64,000 nucleotides of DNA from Cupriavidus necator (GCF_013141915.1 NZ_SROX01000005.1:291384-355383), one strand, 5' to 3'; numbered from the stretch's first letter, positions 9,001-19,551 are shown. Numbers and translations are program-made. Notes: a model not told the origin generated them from the letters alone.

Positions 9001-9460
9001 CCATCGACTTGGCGACATAGCCCTCATAGTGATGCACGGCCTCCATCATCAGTGCCAGCACCGGGTCGATCAGGCGGCGGGCATCTTCGGGATCGAGGTC
9101 ATGGATCAGCGCGGTCGAGGCGGCCATGTCCGCGAACAGCGCGGTGACCATCTTGCGCTCGCCGTCAGCCGGGCCCCGGGCTTCCATTTCTGCCTGCGCC
9201 GCGAGGATGCGCTCGGCCAGATAGGGAGGGGTGTAGTCGATGGGGGTGCTGGACGCAGTTGCCGTGGCACCGGGGGCCGCGATTGAGGCAGCGGGGACGC
9301 TTACAGGAGCGCCCAGCGGCGCGCCGCATTCGCTGCAAAACTTGGCGCTGGCAGCCGCCTCTTGCCCGCAGGCCGGGCAGGCGCGCACCTGCCTGGCGCC
9401 ACATTCCTCACAGAATTTGGCACCTGCCGGATTCTCGAACCCGCACCTTGCGCAGCGCAT
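6002..9460 (-). CDS. Zinc-ribbon / class III cyclase / AAA ATPase / TPR multidomain protein
   Basis: A 1152-residue cytoplasmic signalling protein. Residues 1-50 hold two zinc ribbons (CARC...CEEC and CPAC...CSEC). A class III nucleotide cyclase domain follows (about 100-290) with the metal-binding motifs FADMAAST and MGDGILALFG and a Lys in AKSMGDG. Then comes an AAA/STAND-type ATPase with P-loop GVVGEPGVGKSR (near 330) and LELIVEDLQWLDSE, and an alpha-helical TPR-like C-terminal half. At the place where cyclases carry GDxVNxAxR this protein has GNSIHIASR, so the substrate-specifying Asp and transition-state Asn are Asn and His. Related multidomain proteins share this pattern, and cyclase activity is uncertain. 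No partner gene is adjacent. Confidence 0.85.
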   Translation of the reverse strand: MRCARCGFENPAGAKFCEECGARQVRACPACGQEAAASAKFCSECGAPLGAPVSVPAASIAAPGATATASSTPIDYTPPYLAERILAAQAEMEARGPADGERKMVTALFADMAASTALIHDLDPEDARRLIDPVLALMMEAVHHYEGYVAKSMGDGILALFGAPIANEDHPQRAMLAALRMQEAMRHYADGVRLAQGIALQIRVGINSGEVVVRTIRIKDLHTDYDPVGNSIHIASRMESIAVPGSIVASEHTRNLTEGYFAFKALGETPIKGLSKPLEVFEVVGLGPLRTRLQVSASRGLARFVGRTRELEQLHEARARARAGHGQIVGVVGEPGVGKSRLCHEFKLLAPRDGLVLETFSVSHGKAYPYLPLIELLRNYCQITVQDDERRRREKLTGKLLTLDRALEDSLPYLCHLLGAVEPGSALAQMDTQIRQQRTFEAIKRLLVRESLTQPLELIVEDLQWLDSETEAFLGFLGESVPSARILLLVNFRPEYRHDWSRKSYYTQLRLDPLGEAEARDLLRALLGDATELARLEPLILEQTEGNPFFIEEVVQDLVEGQVLRGERGHYRLEQVPGKLHIPATVQGVLAARIDRLQPAEKALLQTLAVIGKTFPWSLLARVVGQPEDKTKSLLARLQAGEFIYEQPAFPEIEYSFKHALTQEVTYGSLLSERRRTLHERTAQAIEALFSAQLEEHCSELAYHFSRSGNTPKAVEYLHRAGRQAVQRSADAEAVAHLTTALALLARTRPEDLEHARQELSIQLTLGPALMCNKGFAAPEVGAAYTRALALCQELGETTQHFTALMGLRTFYTVRAEHRTARELAEQLLGLAEQAQDPALQLQAGRALGANLLYLGELIPARARLEQALAIYDPELHRSQAFIYGLEPGVQGLALIAMDLWLLGYPDQACTRSQEALALAQAPSHPSDSADALIAAAQVGLFRGEVQQAHDLAQALVALATDYGLPYGLACGTILSGCALAASGQAETGIDLMQKGLRAYRETGAELLRTLFLALLAESCARAGQVEAGLAAVAEALAVVERTEERMHEAELHRLKGELTLLEAGRPGQANEVANEAEACFQRAIAIASRQDARSPKLRAVLALSRLWQQQDRHAEARSLLRETYGWFSEGFDTVDLREAHALLVKLEEAAP

Positions 9461-9741
9461 GGGGCTGTCCCCTGATGGGGCTGGCGACAGTCAACGATTA
9501 GATCTTATCAAGGCGGGCAGGGCACGTCGAACCAGCTCCCGTGCGCTTGCGCGGGGTGCTCGCTGCTGCTCGGCGCTCGCTCATTGCTTCGCCAGCGCGG
9601 GCGGTGGAGGCCCCTAACGGCGGTTGCCGGCCAAGTGAGGGCCGAAAGCTGTCCTATGTCTTGCTGACCACTCAGTGTCGCGATGGGTGCTCAGTTCGCC
9701 ACGTGGGACGTAGCCGTCCGGACAGCCCCACGGCCCGTTCC

Positions 9742-10848
<1,107 letters not shown>

Positions 10849-10872
10849 TGATCGTTCTCTCAGATATAAGCA

Positions 10873-10884
10873 TTTGGCGCCAAA
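10873..10884. promoter_or_regulatory. Palindrome TTTGGCGCCAAA upstream of frmA
   Basis: A perfect 12-bp palindrome 25 bp upstream of the frmA start, close to a TATATC -10-like box read on the minus strand. The position suits an operator. No matching regulator gene is adjacent and the identity of the binding protein is unknown. Confidence 0.35.
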
Positions 10885-11026
10885 CTATAGGCCGACCGAA
10901 CGATGGTCATGGTCCGTTGGGCGTGCACTTGTCCGAAGACAGAGGTAAGTTGGCCGACGACCGTCATGGCGATCAGGAGTACCGGAATGCCGAGACATGT
11001 CGTGTCATCATCATGAAACTACAAGT

Positions 11027-12124
11027 TCAACCCTCGCTTTCACTTTCAGTGAGCGCCAACACATCGCCGGCATCGCCGTCGGGCAGCATCGACTCGGCCG
11101 GATCAGCGCCCTTGTCGCGGTAGGTTGCAGGCGGTACTCCAAACTGTTTGCGAAATTCACGGCCCAGGTGCGATGCGTCGGCAAAACCGCAGCTCAACGC
11201 GATGTCGGCGACCGTGCGGTCCGAGCTGGTCAACAGCCACGCGGCGGTCCGCAGCCGCACATGCTTGGCGAAGGCCTGCGGGCTCTTGCCGGTCTCCGCC
11301 TTGAACAGGCGCTCGAGCTGGCGTGGCGACAGGTCGAGCTTGCAGGCGAGCGCCTCGAGCGGGAGCGCCCGGCCGACGTGCTGCTCCATCAGCAGAATCG
11401 CACGCTTGACCTTCGGGTGCGTCGCGGGCTCGAGGCCGGGCGGATGCGGCTGCGGCGCATTGCCCTTTTGCATCTCGCCGACAAGCAGGATCCGCAACGC
11501 CTTCTGTACGGTGGCGTGATCGAAGTGGCGCAGCAGAATGGCGGCTGCGACGTCGATCGACGCGCGCCCGCCTGAACAGGTGATGCGCCGGCGGTCAATC
11601 ACGAACAGCCGGTCGGCAATCAGCAGTTCCGGGGCCACCGACGGGAAGCGCTCCATGAAATCCCAGTAATGGAACCAGCTGACGCAGGCGCGGTGCCCCT
11701 CGAGCACGCCGGCGCGCATCAGCGTGAATACGCCGGTGCAGATGCCGACGATGGTCGCGCCGCCGCGCGCCGCGCGACGGATGAAGTCAAGCGTCTCAGG
11801 TCCGGCCTGTGGTCCCGAATGCAGTAGCCCGCCGACCACGACCACGTAGTCGAACGGCTCCGCCGCGTCGAAAGTCTCCCATGGCGCAACCTGGATCCCG
11901 CAACTTGCGCGTACCGGCGCGAGTGTGTTTCCGATCACACTCCAGACGCACCGCACCGGCTTGCTGTAGTCGCCATCGTCTGCCGACAGCCGCAGCATGT
12001 CGACGAAACCCGAAAACGCGGTCAGCGTGAAGTTCGGCAGCAGCACGATGCCGAAGCGCACGCGCCGTGGCGCCGGCTCGGCGACAGGGGAAATGGGAAC
12101 GTCGGGTGTCATGGCGGCATCCAT
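11027..12124 (-). CDS. GlxA-type AraC regulator (DJ-1/PfpI domain plus helix-turn-helix)
   Basis: About 365 residues. The N-terminal half is a DJ-1/PfpI-like domain (FGIVLLPNFTLTAFSGFVDML; VGICTGVFTLMRAGVL). The C-terminal half is an AraC DNA-binding domain (LDLSPRQLERLFKAETGKSP; DIALSCGFADASHLGREFRKQFG). It is divergent from the serine dehydratase/sox operon and belongs to the group that includes GbdR, SouR and CdhR, though it is the most divergent of the three in this window. It probably controls the sda-sox genes. The start is uncertain between ATG at 12124 and 12112. Confidence 0.8.
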   Translation of the reverse strand: MDAAMTPDVPISPVAEPAPRRVRFGIVLLPNFTLTAFSGFVDMLRLSADDGDYSKPVRCVWSVIGNTLAPVRASCGIQVAPWETFDAAEPFDYVVVVGGLLHSGPQAGPETLDFIRRAARGGATIVGICTGVFTLMRAGVLEGHRACVSWFHYWDFMERFPSVAPELLIADRLFVIDRRRITCSGGRASIDVAAAILLRHFDHATVQKALRILLVGEMQKGNAPQPHPPGLEPATHPKVKRAILLMEQHVGRALPLEALACKLDLSPRQLERLFKAETGKSPQAFAKHVRLRTAAWLLTSSDRTVADIALSCGFADASHLGREFRKQFGVPPATYRDKGADPAESMLPDGDAGDVLALTESESEG

Positions 12125-12451
12125 CTTGACAGGCCCGCGCAAGTGGGCGGATCTGGGTTGCGGGGCGGTGGCGCTTCAGCCTCGATGCCGGTGATGCGTA
12201 CGGCATCCATGCTGCGCTCGCCACCTGTCCGCTCGACGCGGCTCCGTCACCGACAGCGTCGCCGATCAGCTTGCCGCGGACTTGCACATTTCCGACGCGA
12301 ATCATCGCCAAAGCGAACTTCCGGCCCGTCTGGACCCGCGCCTGGCGGCGGCGTCCCACGTTGATGCCGCTTTTGTTCTATCAGCAAATCCTGCGCTTTG
12401 ATGTACTGGCGTCCAACGACACTTACCAGCCAAGCGCAGAGAGGCAGCCAG
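12125..12451. promoter_or_regulatory. Divergent control region between the GlxA-type regulator and sdaA-soxBDAG
   Basis: A 327-bp divergent region. On the minus strand at 12282-12297 it has CGTCGG-N3-TGTGCAA, which matches the first half and centre of the operator found upstream of the porin, fdhA and transporter genes. The second half-site is not conserved. No gene was recognised in it. Confidence 0.45.
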
Positions 12452-13840
12452 ATGAATGTCAGCGTTTTCGACTTGTTCAAGATCGGCATCGGCCCATCGA
12501 GTTCGCATACGGTCGGCCCGATGATCGCCGCATGCCGGTTCGTATCGCACCTGGAAGACGCCAACCTGCTCGGCTTCGTGCGCCGCGTGCGGGCCGAATT
12601 GTACGGTTCGCTCGGCGCGACCGGCAAGGGCCACGGCAGCGACAAGGCGGTGCTGCTCGGCCTGGAGGGAAGCCTGCCCGACCGGATCGAGCCGGACGGG
12701 ATCGAGCCGCGCCTCGCGCAGATCCGCAAGGATAAACGCCTGTTGCTGCTTGGCAAGCATGAGATCGCTTTCGACGAAAAGGAGCATATCGGCTTCTTTC
12801 GCCGTCTGATGAGCGGCACGGGCAACGTCGTGCATCCGAACGGCATGCGTTTCCAGGCGTTCGACGAGCAGGGGCAGTTGCTCGTCGAAAAGGAGTACTA
12901 CTCGATCGGCGGCGGCTTCGTGGTCAATCGCGACGGTGACCGCGTGAACGGCGTCCGCGCGGCGGCCGACGTACCGTATCCGTTCCGCACCGGCGCAGAC
13001 CTGATGCAAGCTTGTGCCGACAGCGGGCTGTCGATCGCGGAGCTGATCTTTCGCAATGAATGCGCGCTGCGCCCGGCCGAAGACGTGCGCGCCGGGCTGC
13101 TGGCGATCTGGCAGACGATGGCCGCCTGCGTCGAGCGTGGCTGCAAGGTCGAGGGCGAGCTGCCCGGCCCGATGCGCGTGAAACGCCGCGCGGCCGAGCT
13201 CAACCACCGCTTGCGCACACGTTCCGAGGAGTCACTGCGTGACCCGCTGTCGATGCTTGACTGGGTCAACCTGTATGCGATGGCTGTCAACGAAGAGAAC
13301 GCGGCCGGCGGCCGCGTCGTCACCGCGCCGACGAACGGCGCGGCTGGCGTGATCCCGGCGGTGCTCCACTACTACGTGAAGTTCGTGCCAGGGTCGAATG
13401 ACGACGGCATCGTCGAGTTCCTGCTGACGGCGGCCGCGATCGGGATGATCTACAAGGAGACGGCTTCCATCTCGGGCGCCGAGGTCGGTTGCCAGGGCGA
13501 GGTTGGCGTGGCGTGCTCGATGGCCGCGGCGGCGCTCGCCGCCGTGATGGGCGGCACGCCCGGGCAGGTCGAGAATGCCGCCGAAATCGGCATGGAGCAC
13601 AACCTCGGGATGACCTGCGATCCGGTCGGCGGACTGGTGCAGATTCCGTGTATCGAGCGCAATGCGATGGGCGCGATCAAGGCGCTCAACGCATCCCGCA
13701 TGGCGCTGAAGGGCGACGGCCAGCACTACGTGTCGCTCGACTCGGTGATCAAGACCATGCGCGAGACCGGCGCCGACATGAAGACGAAGTACAAGGAGAC
13801 GTCGCGCGGCGGCCTGGCCGTGAACGTCATTGAATGCTAA
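12452..13840 (+). CDS. sdaA: L-serine ammonia-lyase (iron-sulfur dependent, single chain)
   Basis: A 462-residue serine dehydratase that converts serine to pyruvate and ammonia. The N-terminal domain opens [20 protein letters not shown]. The catalytic domain has the [17 protein letters not shown] motif. Cluster cysteines are expected in [12 protein letters not shown] and in [16 protein letters not shown], and all these cysteines are present. It is the first gene of an operon with soxBDAG, so serine made from sarcosine-derived glycine flows to pyruvate. The ATG at 12452 starts the family-conserved sequence. The letter of the paralogue (sdaA or sdaB) is not certain. Confidence 0.93.
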   Translation: MNVSVFDLFKIGIGPSSSHTVGPMIAACRFVSHLEDANLLGFVRRVRAELYGSLGATGKGHGSDKAVLLGLEGSLPDRIEPDGIEPRLAQIRKDKRLLLLGKHEIAFDEKEHIGFFRRLMSGTGNVVHPNGMRFQAFDEQGQLLVEKEYYSIGGGFVVNRDGDRVNGVRAAADVPYPFRTGADLMQACADSGLSIAELIFRNECALRPAEDVRAGLLAIWQTMAACVERGCKVEGELPGPMRVKRRAAELNHRLRTRSEESLRDPLSMLDWVNLYAMAVNEENAAGGRVVTAPTNGAAGVIPAVLHYYVKFVPGSNDDGIVEFLLTAAAIGMIYKETASISGAEVGCQGEVGVACSMAAAALAAVMGGTPGQVENAAEIGMEHNLGMTCDPVGGLVQIPCIERNAMGAIKALNASRMALKGDGQHYVSLDSVIKTMRETGADMKTKYKETSRGGLAVNVIEC

Positions 13841-13854
13841 CGAGGGTCCATGAA

Positions 13855-15099
13855 ATGAGCCGCTATTCGATATTCAGCCTGTTCCGCAACGGCCTGTCCT
13901 ATCACGAGAACTGGGAGAAGCAATGGAAGAGCTCGGAGCCCAGGCGTGAGTATGACGTGGTGATCGTCGGCGGCGGCGGGCACGGTCTCGCGACCGCGTA
14001 CTACCTCGCGAAGGAGCACGGGATCACGAACGTCGCGGTGCTCGAGAAGGGCTGGATCGGCGGCGGCAACACCGCGCGCAACACGACCATCGTCCGCTCG
14101 AACTATTTGTGGGATGAGTCCGCGGCGCTCTATGAAAAGGCAATGAAACTGTGGGAAGGGTTGTCGCAGGACCTGAACTACAACGTCATGTTCAGCCAGC
14201 GCGGCGTGATGAACCTGGCCCACACGCTGCAGGACGTGCGCGATACCGAGCGCAGGGTGAACGCGAACCGCCTCAACGGCGTCGACGCCGAGTTCCTGAC
14301 GCCGCAGCAGATCAAGGAGATCGAACCGACGATCAATCTGGACAGCCGCTATCCCGTGCTTGGCGCGTCGATCCAGCGCCGTGCCGGCGTGGCCCGGCAT
14401 GACGCGGTCGCGTGGGGCTTCGCGCGAGGCGCCGATCGCGCCGGCGTGGACATCATCCAGAACTGCCAGGTGACCGGCATCCGCCGCGACCGTGGCGCGG
14501 TCGTCGGCGTCGAGACGGTGAAGGGCTTCATCAAGGCGAAGAAGGTCGCCGTGGTCGCGGCCGGCAACACGTCGACCCTCGCGGACATGGCGGGAGTGCG
14601 CCTGCCGATCGAGAGCCATCCGCTGCAGGCGCTGGTGTCGGAGCCGATCAAGCCGGTTGTCAATTCGGTGATCATGTCGAACGCGGTGCACGCGTATATC
14701 AGCCAGTCCGACAAGGGCGACCTGGTGATCGGCGCGGGCATCGACCAGTACACCGGCTTCGGCCAGCGTGGCAGCTTCCACATCATCGAGGGGACTTTGC
14801 AGGCGATTGTCGAGATGTTCCCGGTGTTCTCGCGTGTGCGGATGAACCGCCAGTGGGGCGGCATCGTAGACGTGTCGCCGGATGCCTGCCCGATCATCAG
14901 CAAGACCGACGTAAAGGGCCTCTATTTCAACTGCGGCTGGGGCACGGGCGGCTTCAAGGCGACGCCGGGATCGGGCTGGGTATTCGCGCACACGATCGCG
15001 CGCGACGAGCCGCATCCGCTGAACGCGCCATTTGCACTGGATCGCTTCTATACCGGCCACCTGATCGATGAGCACGGCGCTGCCGCCGTCGCGCACTGA
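13855..15099 (+). CDS. soxB: Sarcosine oxidase, beta subunit
   Basis: A 414-residue FAD subunit of the four-subunit sarcosine oxidase, which demethylates sarcosine to glycine in the cytoplasm. The FAD motif [22 protein letters not shown] lies near residue 35; the covalent-FMN/FAD region and the end [20 protein letters not shown] are typical. It starts 14 bp after sdaA and is followed by soxD, soxA and soxG. The ATG at 13855 gives the normal [20 protein letters not shown] start. Confidence 0.95.
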   Translation: MSRYSIFSLFRNGLSYHENWEKQWKSSEPRREYDVVIVGGGGHGLATAYYLAKEHGITNVAVLEKGWIGGGNTARNTTIVRSNYLWDESAALYEKAMKLWEGLSQDLNYNVMFSQRGVMNLAHTLQDVRDTERRVNANRLNGVDAEFLTPQQIKEIEPTINLDSRYPVLGASIQRRAGVARHDAVAWGFARGADRAGVDIIQNCQVTGIRRDRGAVVGVETVKGFIKAKKVAVVAAGNTSTLADMAGVRLPIESHPLQALVSEPIKPVVNSVIMSNAVHAYISQSDKGDLVIGAGIDQYTGFGQRGSFHIIEGTLQAIVEMFPVFSRVRMNRQWGGIVDVSPDACPIISKTDVKGLYFNCGWGTGGFKATPGSGWVFAHTIARDEPHPLNAPFALDRFYTGHLIDEHGAAAVAH

Positions 15100-15118
15100 A
15101 CGCCCCGAGGAGAAAGAA

Positions 15119-15415
15119 ATGTTGCTGATCGAATGTCCGTGGTGCGGCCCGCGCGCCGAATCCGAATTCTCGTGTGGCGGCGAGGCCGACATCGCGCGCC
15201 CGCTCGAAACCGACAAGCTGTCTGACCGCGAATGGGGAGACTACCTGTTCATGCGCACCAATACCCGCGGCATGCATCGCGAGCAATGGCTCCACGCCCA
15301 AGGCTGCCGACGCTGGTTCAAGGTCGAGCGCGACACCGTCACCTACGACATCAAGGGCTACGAGACCTTCGTCCAGCCCACTGCCAACGCACCGCGGAAA
15401 GGGGGCAAGCAATGA
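15119..15415 (+). CDS. soxD: Sarcosine oxidase, delta subunit
   Basis: A 98-residue zinc-binding subunit starting MLLIECPWCGPRAESEF, with the later H-x2-GC pair (LHAQGCRRWF) that completes the zinc site. GAGGAGAAAGAA precedes the ATG. Its TGA overlaps the ATG of soxA (ATGA), indicating translational coupling within the sox operon. Confidence 0.95.
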   Translation: MLLIECPWCGPRAESEFSCGGEADIARPLETDKLSDREWGDYLFMRTNTRGMHREQWLHAQGCRRWFKVERDTVTYDIKGYETFVQPTANAPRKGGKQ

Positions 15416-18400
15416 GCCAGAAAGACCGTCTCGGCACGGGCGGCCGCATCAATCGCGGCCAGCCGCTGGCCTTCACGTTCAACGGACGCGCGTACCGCGG
15501 CTACCAGGGCGATACGCTGGCTTCGGCGCTGCTGGCCAACGGCGTGCGCTTCGTCGCGCGCAGCTTCAAGTACCATCGCCCGCGCGGCATCATGACCGCC
15601 GACGTCGCCGAGCCAAATGCCGTGGTGCAACTGGAACGCGGCGCGTATACCGTGCCGAATGCGCGCGCAACGGAGATCGAGCTGTATGAGGGGCTCGTCG
15701 CGACAAGCGTGAACGCGGAGCCGGACCTGGAGCGCGACCGCATGGCGGTCAACCAGAAGTTTGCGCGCTTCATGCCGGCGGGCTTCTACTACAAGACCTT
15801 CATGTGGCCGCGCAAGATGTGGCCGAAGTACGAGGAGAGGATCCGCGAGGCGGCGGGCCTGGGCAAGGCGCCCACGACGCTGGACGCGGATCGCTATGAC
15901 AAATGCTACGCGCACTGCGATGTCCTGGTAGTCGGCGGCGGGCCGGCGGGCCTCACCGCCGCGCTTGCGGCGGCAGAGACAGGCGCGCGCGTGATCCTCG
16001 TCGATGATCAGCGTGAGCTCGGCGGCAGCCTGCTGTCGGGGCGGACCGAGATCAATGGCAAGCCCGCACTGCAGTGGGTCGGCGAGATCGAGAGCAAGCT
16101 GCGCAAGCTGCCGGACGTGACGATCCTGTCGCGCAGCAACGCATTCGGCTATCAGGACCACAATCTCGTCACGGTCACGCAACGTCTCACTGACCACCTG
16201 CCGGTATCGATGCGCCATGGCTCGCGCGAACTGCTGTGGAAGATCCGCGCAAAGCGGGTGATCCTCGCGACCGGCGCGCACGAGCGTCCGATCGTGTTCG
16301 GCAACAACGACCTGCCGGGTGTGATGATGGCGTCGGCGGTATCGACCTACATTCATCGCTACGGCGTGCTGCCGGGGCGCGAGGCGGTGGTCTTCACCAA
16401 CAACGATCGCGGCTATCAGGCGGCGCTCGACCTGAAGGCGTGCGGCGCCAAGGTGACGGTGGTCGATCCGCGCACCGCGACCAATGGCGCGCTGCCCGCC
16501 TTCGCGAAGCGGCAGGGCGTGACCGTCATGAGCGGAGCGGTGGTGATAGCCGCGTCCGGCACGCGGCAGGTCACGTCGGTCAAGGTGGCGGCCTATGCGA
16601 ACGGACAGGCAGGCGGCAAGGTGTCGACGGTCCCTTGCGATCTCGTCGCCATGTCGGGGGGGCTGAGCCCGGTACTTCACCTGTTCGCGCAGTCGGGCGG
16701 CAAGGCGCAGTGGAGCGATGAGAAGGTGTGCTTCGTGCCGGGCAAGTCGCTGCAGGCCGAGGTCAGCGTGGGTGCGGCGGCCGGGGAGTTCGACCTTGCG
16801 CTGGCGCTGCCGCTCGCGCTGGAAGCAGGGGCCGAAGCGGCGAAAGCCGCCGGCTTCAGTACCGCAAAGCGGCCGGCCGCGCCGAAGGTTGCGCCGGTCG
16901 CCGAGGGTGCGCTGCTGCCACTGTGGCTCGTCGGCAGCCACGCGGCCGCCGCGCGCGGGCCGAAGCAGTTCGTCGACTTCCAGAACGATGTCGCCGCGTC
17001 AGACATCCTGCTCGCCGCGCGCGAAGGCTTCGAGTCGGTCGAACATGTCAAGCGCTACACCGCGATGGGCTTCGGTACCGACCAGGGCAAGCTTGGCAAC
17101 ATCAACGGGATGGCGATCCTGGCGCAGGCGCTCGGCAAGTCGATTCCCGAGACCGGCACGACCACCTTCCGTCCGAACTACACGCCGGTCACGTTCGGCA
17201 CGTTCGCCGGGCGCGAAGTCGGCGACTTCCTTGACCCAGTCCGCAAGACCTGCATCCACGAATGGCACGTCGAGCATGGCGCGCTGTTCGAAGACGTCGG
17301 CAACTGGAAGCGGCCGTGGTACTTCCCGAAGCAGGGCGAGAACCTGCACGCGGCGGTAAAGCGCGAGTGCCTCGCGGTGCGCAACAGCGTCGGCATCCTC
17401 GATGCGTCGACGCTCGGCAAGATCGACATCCAGGGCCCGGACGCGGTAACGCTGCTGAACTGGATGTACACCAACCCGTGGAACAAGCTTGAAGTCGGCA
17501 AGTGCCGTTATGGCCTGATGCTTGACGAGAACGGCATGGTCTTCGACGACGGCGTGACGGTGCGGCTCGGCGAGCAGCATTTCATGATGACGACGACGAC
17601 GGGCGGCGCCGCGCGCGTGCTGACCTGGCTGGAGCGCTGGCTGCAGACCGAGTGGCCGCACCTGAAGGTCCGGCTTTCATCGGTGACCGATCATTGGGCG
17701 ACGTTCGCGGTGGTCGGGCCGAACAGCCGCAAGGTGCTGCGCAAGGTCTGCGATGACATCGACTTCGCCAACGACGCGTTCCCGTTCATGAGCTATCGCA
17801 ACGGCACCGTCGCCGGCGCAAAGGCGCGCGTGATGCGGATCAGCTTCTCGGGCGAGCTGGCGTACGAAGTGAACGTGCCCGCGAACGCCGGCCGTGCCGT
17901 CTGGGAAGCGCTGATGGCCGCTGGCGCCGAGTTCGATATAACGCCGTACGGCACGGAAACGATGCACGTGCTGCGCGCGGAGAAGGGCTACATCATCGTC
18001 GGCCAGGACACAGACGGGTCGGTCACGCCGTATGACCTCGGGATGGGAGGCGTCGTCGCGAAGTCGAAGGACTTCCTCGGCAAGCGCTCGCTGACGCGCT
18101 CGGATACCGCGAAGGAAGGCCGCAAGCAGTTCGTCGGCCTGCTGACCGACGACGCGGAGTTTGTCCTCCCCGAGGGCGCCCAGATCCTCGCGCCGGGCAC
18201 GCGCGTGTCGACGGCCGAGCCAACGCCGATGATCGGCCATGTGACGTCGAGCTACTACAGTCCGATCCTGAGGCGTTCGATCGCGCTCGCCGTGGTGAAG
18301 GGCGGCCTGGGCAAGATGGGCCAGAGCGTTGCGATCCCGCTGGCCAATGGCCGGCGCGTGATGGCGAAGATCGCCAGCCCCGTTTTCTACGATACCGAAG

Positions 18401-18423
18401 GAGTGCGCCAGAATGTGGAATGA
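15412..18423 (+). CDS. soxA: Sarcosine oxidase, alpha subunit
   Basis: A 1003-residue subunit. The N-terminal part resembles a ferredoxin-like domain (GRAYRGYQGDTLASALLANG). A dinucleotide-binding domain follows with VVGGGPAGLTAALAAAE (near residue 175). The C-terminal third is a GcvT-like folate-binding domain (GILDASTLGKIDIQGPDAV; SYRNGTVAGAKARVMRISFSGELAYE) that passes the methyl group to THF. Length and domain order are standard. It overlaps soxD at the start and soxG at the end. Confidence 0.95.
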   Translation: MSQKDRLGTGGRINRGQPLAFTFNGRAYRGYQGDTLASALLANGVRFVARSFKYHRPRGIMTADVAEPNAVVQLERGAYTVPNARATEIELYEGLVATSVNAEPDLERDRMAVNQKFARFMPAGFYYKTFMWPRKMWPKYEERIREAAGLGKAPTTLDADRYDKCYAHCDVLVVGGGPAGLTAALAAAETGARVILVDDQRELGGSLLSGRTEINGKPALQWVGEIESKLRKLPDVTILSRSNAFGYQDHNLVTVTQRLTDHLPVSMRHGSRELLWKIRAKRVILATGAHERPIVFGNNDLPGVMMASAVSTYIHRYGVLPGREAVVFTNNDRGYQAALDLKACGAKVTVVDPRTATNGALPAFAKRQGVTVMSGAVVIAASGTRQVTSVKVAAYANGQAGGKVSTVPCDLVAMSGGLSPVLHLFAQSGGKAQWSDEKVCFVPGKSLQAEVSVGAAAGEFDLALALPLALEAGAEAAKAAGFSTAKRPAAPKVAPVAEGALLPLWLVGSHAAAARGPKQFVDFQNDVAASDILLAAREGFESVEHVKRYTAMGFGTDQGKLGNINGMAILAQALGKSIPETGTTTFRPNYTPVTFGTFAGREVGDFLDPVRKTCIHEWHVEHGALFEDVGNWKRPWYFPKQGENLHAAVKRECLAVRNSVGILDASTLGKIDIQGPDAVTLLNWMYTNPWNKLEVGKCRYGLMLDENGMVFDDGVTVRLGEQHFMMTTTTGGAARVLTWLERWLQTEWPHLKVRLSSVTDHWATFAVVGPNSRKVLRKVCDDIDFANDAFPFMSYRNGTVAGAKARVMRISFSGELAYEVNVPANAGRAVWEALMAAGAEFDITPYGTETMHVLRAEKGYIIVGQDTDGSVTPYDLGMGGVVAKSKDFLGKRSLTRSDTAKEGRKQFVGLLTDDAEFVLPEGAQILAPGTRVSTAEPTPMIGHVTSSYYSPILRRSIALAVVKGGLGKMGQSVAIPLANGRRVMAKIASPVFYDTEGVRQNVE

Positions 18424-19066
18424 AGCGGGTAATGCTACGCCGGTTGCAGACATGCCGGCGACGGACGCGCGCCAGCGCGGCGTCCGACTCGAGTCGCCGT
18501 TCATCGGCGCGACCGATCTGCTGAACGCGCAGCAGGCGCGTGCATCGAAGCACTTTGTGATGCGCGAGCGCGCCTTCCTTGATCTCGTCAACGTGCGCGG
18601 CGACCTGTCCGATCCTGTATTCGTGGACGGGTTCGAGGGCGTGGTCGGGTGCTGTCCGCCAGCCGGCCCTAACACGGTCGCCCGCAGTGCCAACTATGAC
18701 GTGCTGTGGCTCGGCCCCGACGAGTGGCTCGTGCGGTCGAATGGCCCCGTGCCGGCGGGCGTGCTCGAGCCGAAGCTCGCCCTGGCGATCGCCGGGGCTT
18801 ACGCGGCGGCGGTCGACGTCGGCAGCGGCTATACGGTTGTCGAGATCAGTGGGGGCCGCGTGCGCGACGTGCTGGCGCGCGGATGCCCGCTCGATCTGCA
18901 TCCGCGCGTGCTCAAGCCGGGGCAGTGTTTGCAGAGCCACTACTTCAAGGCCTCGATCGTGCTCGTGCCGACCGGCGTCGACCGCTTCGAGATCGTGGTG
19001 CGCCGCAGCTTTGCCGATTACTTCTGCCGCATCATGCTCGACGCGGCGCAGCCGCTGACATCATGA
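18413..19066 (+). CDS. soxG: Sarcosine oxidase, gamma subunit
   Basis: A 217-residue subunit with family marks RGDLSDPVF, WLGPDEWLV and the end RCFADYFCRIMLDA-like segment (here RRSFADYFCRIMLDA). It overlaps soxA by 11 bp and the next gene by ATGA, so it is part of a tightly packed operon. The subunit completes the alpha-beta-gamma-delta complex. Confidence 0.92.
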   Translation: MWNEAGNATPVADMPATDARQRGVRLESPFIGATDLLNAQQARASKHFVMRERAFLDLVNVRGDLSDPVFVDGFEGVVGCCPPAGPNTVARSANYDVLWLGPDEWLVRSNGPVPAGVLEPKLALAIAGAYAAAVDVGSGYTVVEISGGRVRDVLARGCPLDLHPRVLKPGQCLQSHYFKASIVLVPTGVDRFEIVVRRSFADYFCRIMLDAAQPLTS

Positions 19067-19509
19067 AGCTCGTCGATAACGCGTTCAACGGACCCCTCGG
19101 TGCACTCGATGCGCCGCTCCTGCCGGGCAGGGGATGGAGCGTGTTCATCGATGCGCTGGCGGTGCCGGTGCGGATCGGCATCCATCCGCATGAGCACGAC
19201 GCACCGCAACCGCTCGTCATCGACGCTCGACTCGGCTATCGTTGCGAGCCGCGCGAGGAAGGCGAGTGGATCGATTACGAGGGCTATTGTGCTAGCCTCG
19301 CCGCGTTTCTGGCGCACAAGCCGCATACGCGGCTGCTCGAGACGCTGGTGGCCGAAATCGCGGAGCTGTCGTTTCGCGAATGGCCGGCGCTCGACACGCT
19401 GACGCTTGCCGTGCACAAGCCGAAGATCCGGCCTGGCACGCAGCGCGTCGGTGTCGCACTCGAGTGGACACGCGCCGATTACCTGAGGCGCAGCGGGAAG
19501 GCGGGATAG
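19063..19509 (+). CDS. Dihydroneopterin aldolase-like protein (FolB family)
   Basis: A 148-residue protein of the FolB fold. It has IGIHPHEHDAPQPLVIDARL in the position of the FolB signature GxxxxE, and a late VHKPKI...GVALEWTR matching the catalytic Lys-Pro segment of FolB. Its ATG overlaps the soxG stop. Sarcosine oxidase consumes THF, so a folate-related enzyme here makes sense, but it may act on another pterin or be a specialised paralogue. An N-terminal extension of about 25 residues precedes the domain. Confidence 0.75.
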   Translation: MKLVDNAFNGPLGALDAPLLPGRGWSVFIDALAVPVRIGIHPHEHDAPQPLVIDARLGYRCEPREEGEWIDYEGYCASLAAFLAHKPHTRLLETLVAEIAELSFREWPALDTLTLAVHKPKIRPGTQRVGVALEWTRADYLRRSGKAG

Positions 19510-19524
19510 TCGCTGCCCGAGCCG

Positions 19525-19551
19525 TGTCGGCGTGGTTCAAACGCGTGTCGG
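19525..19551 (+). promoter_or_regulatory. Direct-repeat operator upstream of the porin gene
   Basis: Two TGTCGG half-sites start at 19525 and 19546, exactly 21 bp apart, with GTTCAAACGC between them. A -35-like TTGGAC follows at 19554. The arrangement is typical of an AraC-family activator site overlapping the promoter. The same element precedes fdhA and the betaine transporter genes. Confidence 0.65.

Noticed and set aside
13837..15216. 459-codon open frame opposite soxB
   Set aside because: Antisense shadow; no start context and no domain.
15358..16941. 527-codon open frame opposite soxA
   Set aside because: Antisense shadow of a full-length, motif-complete soxA.
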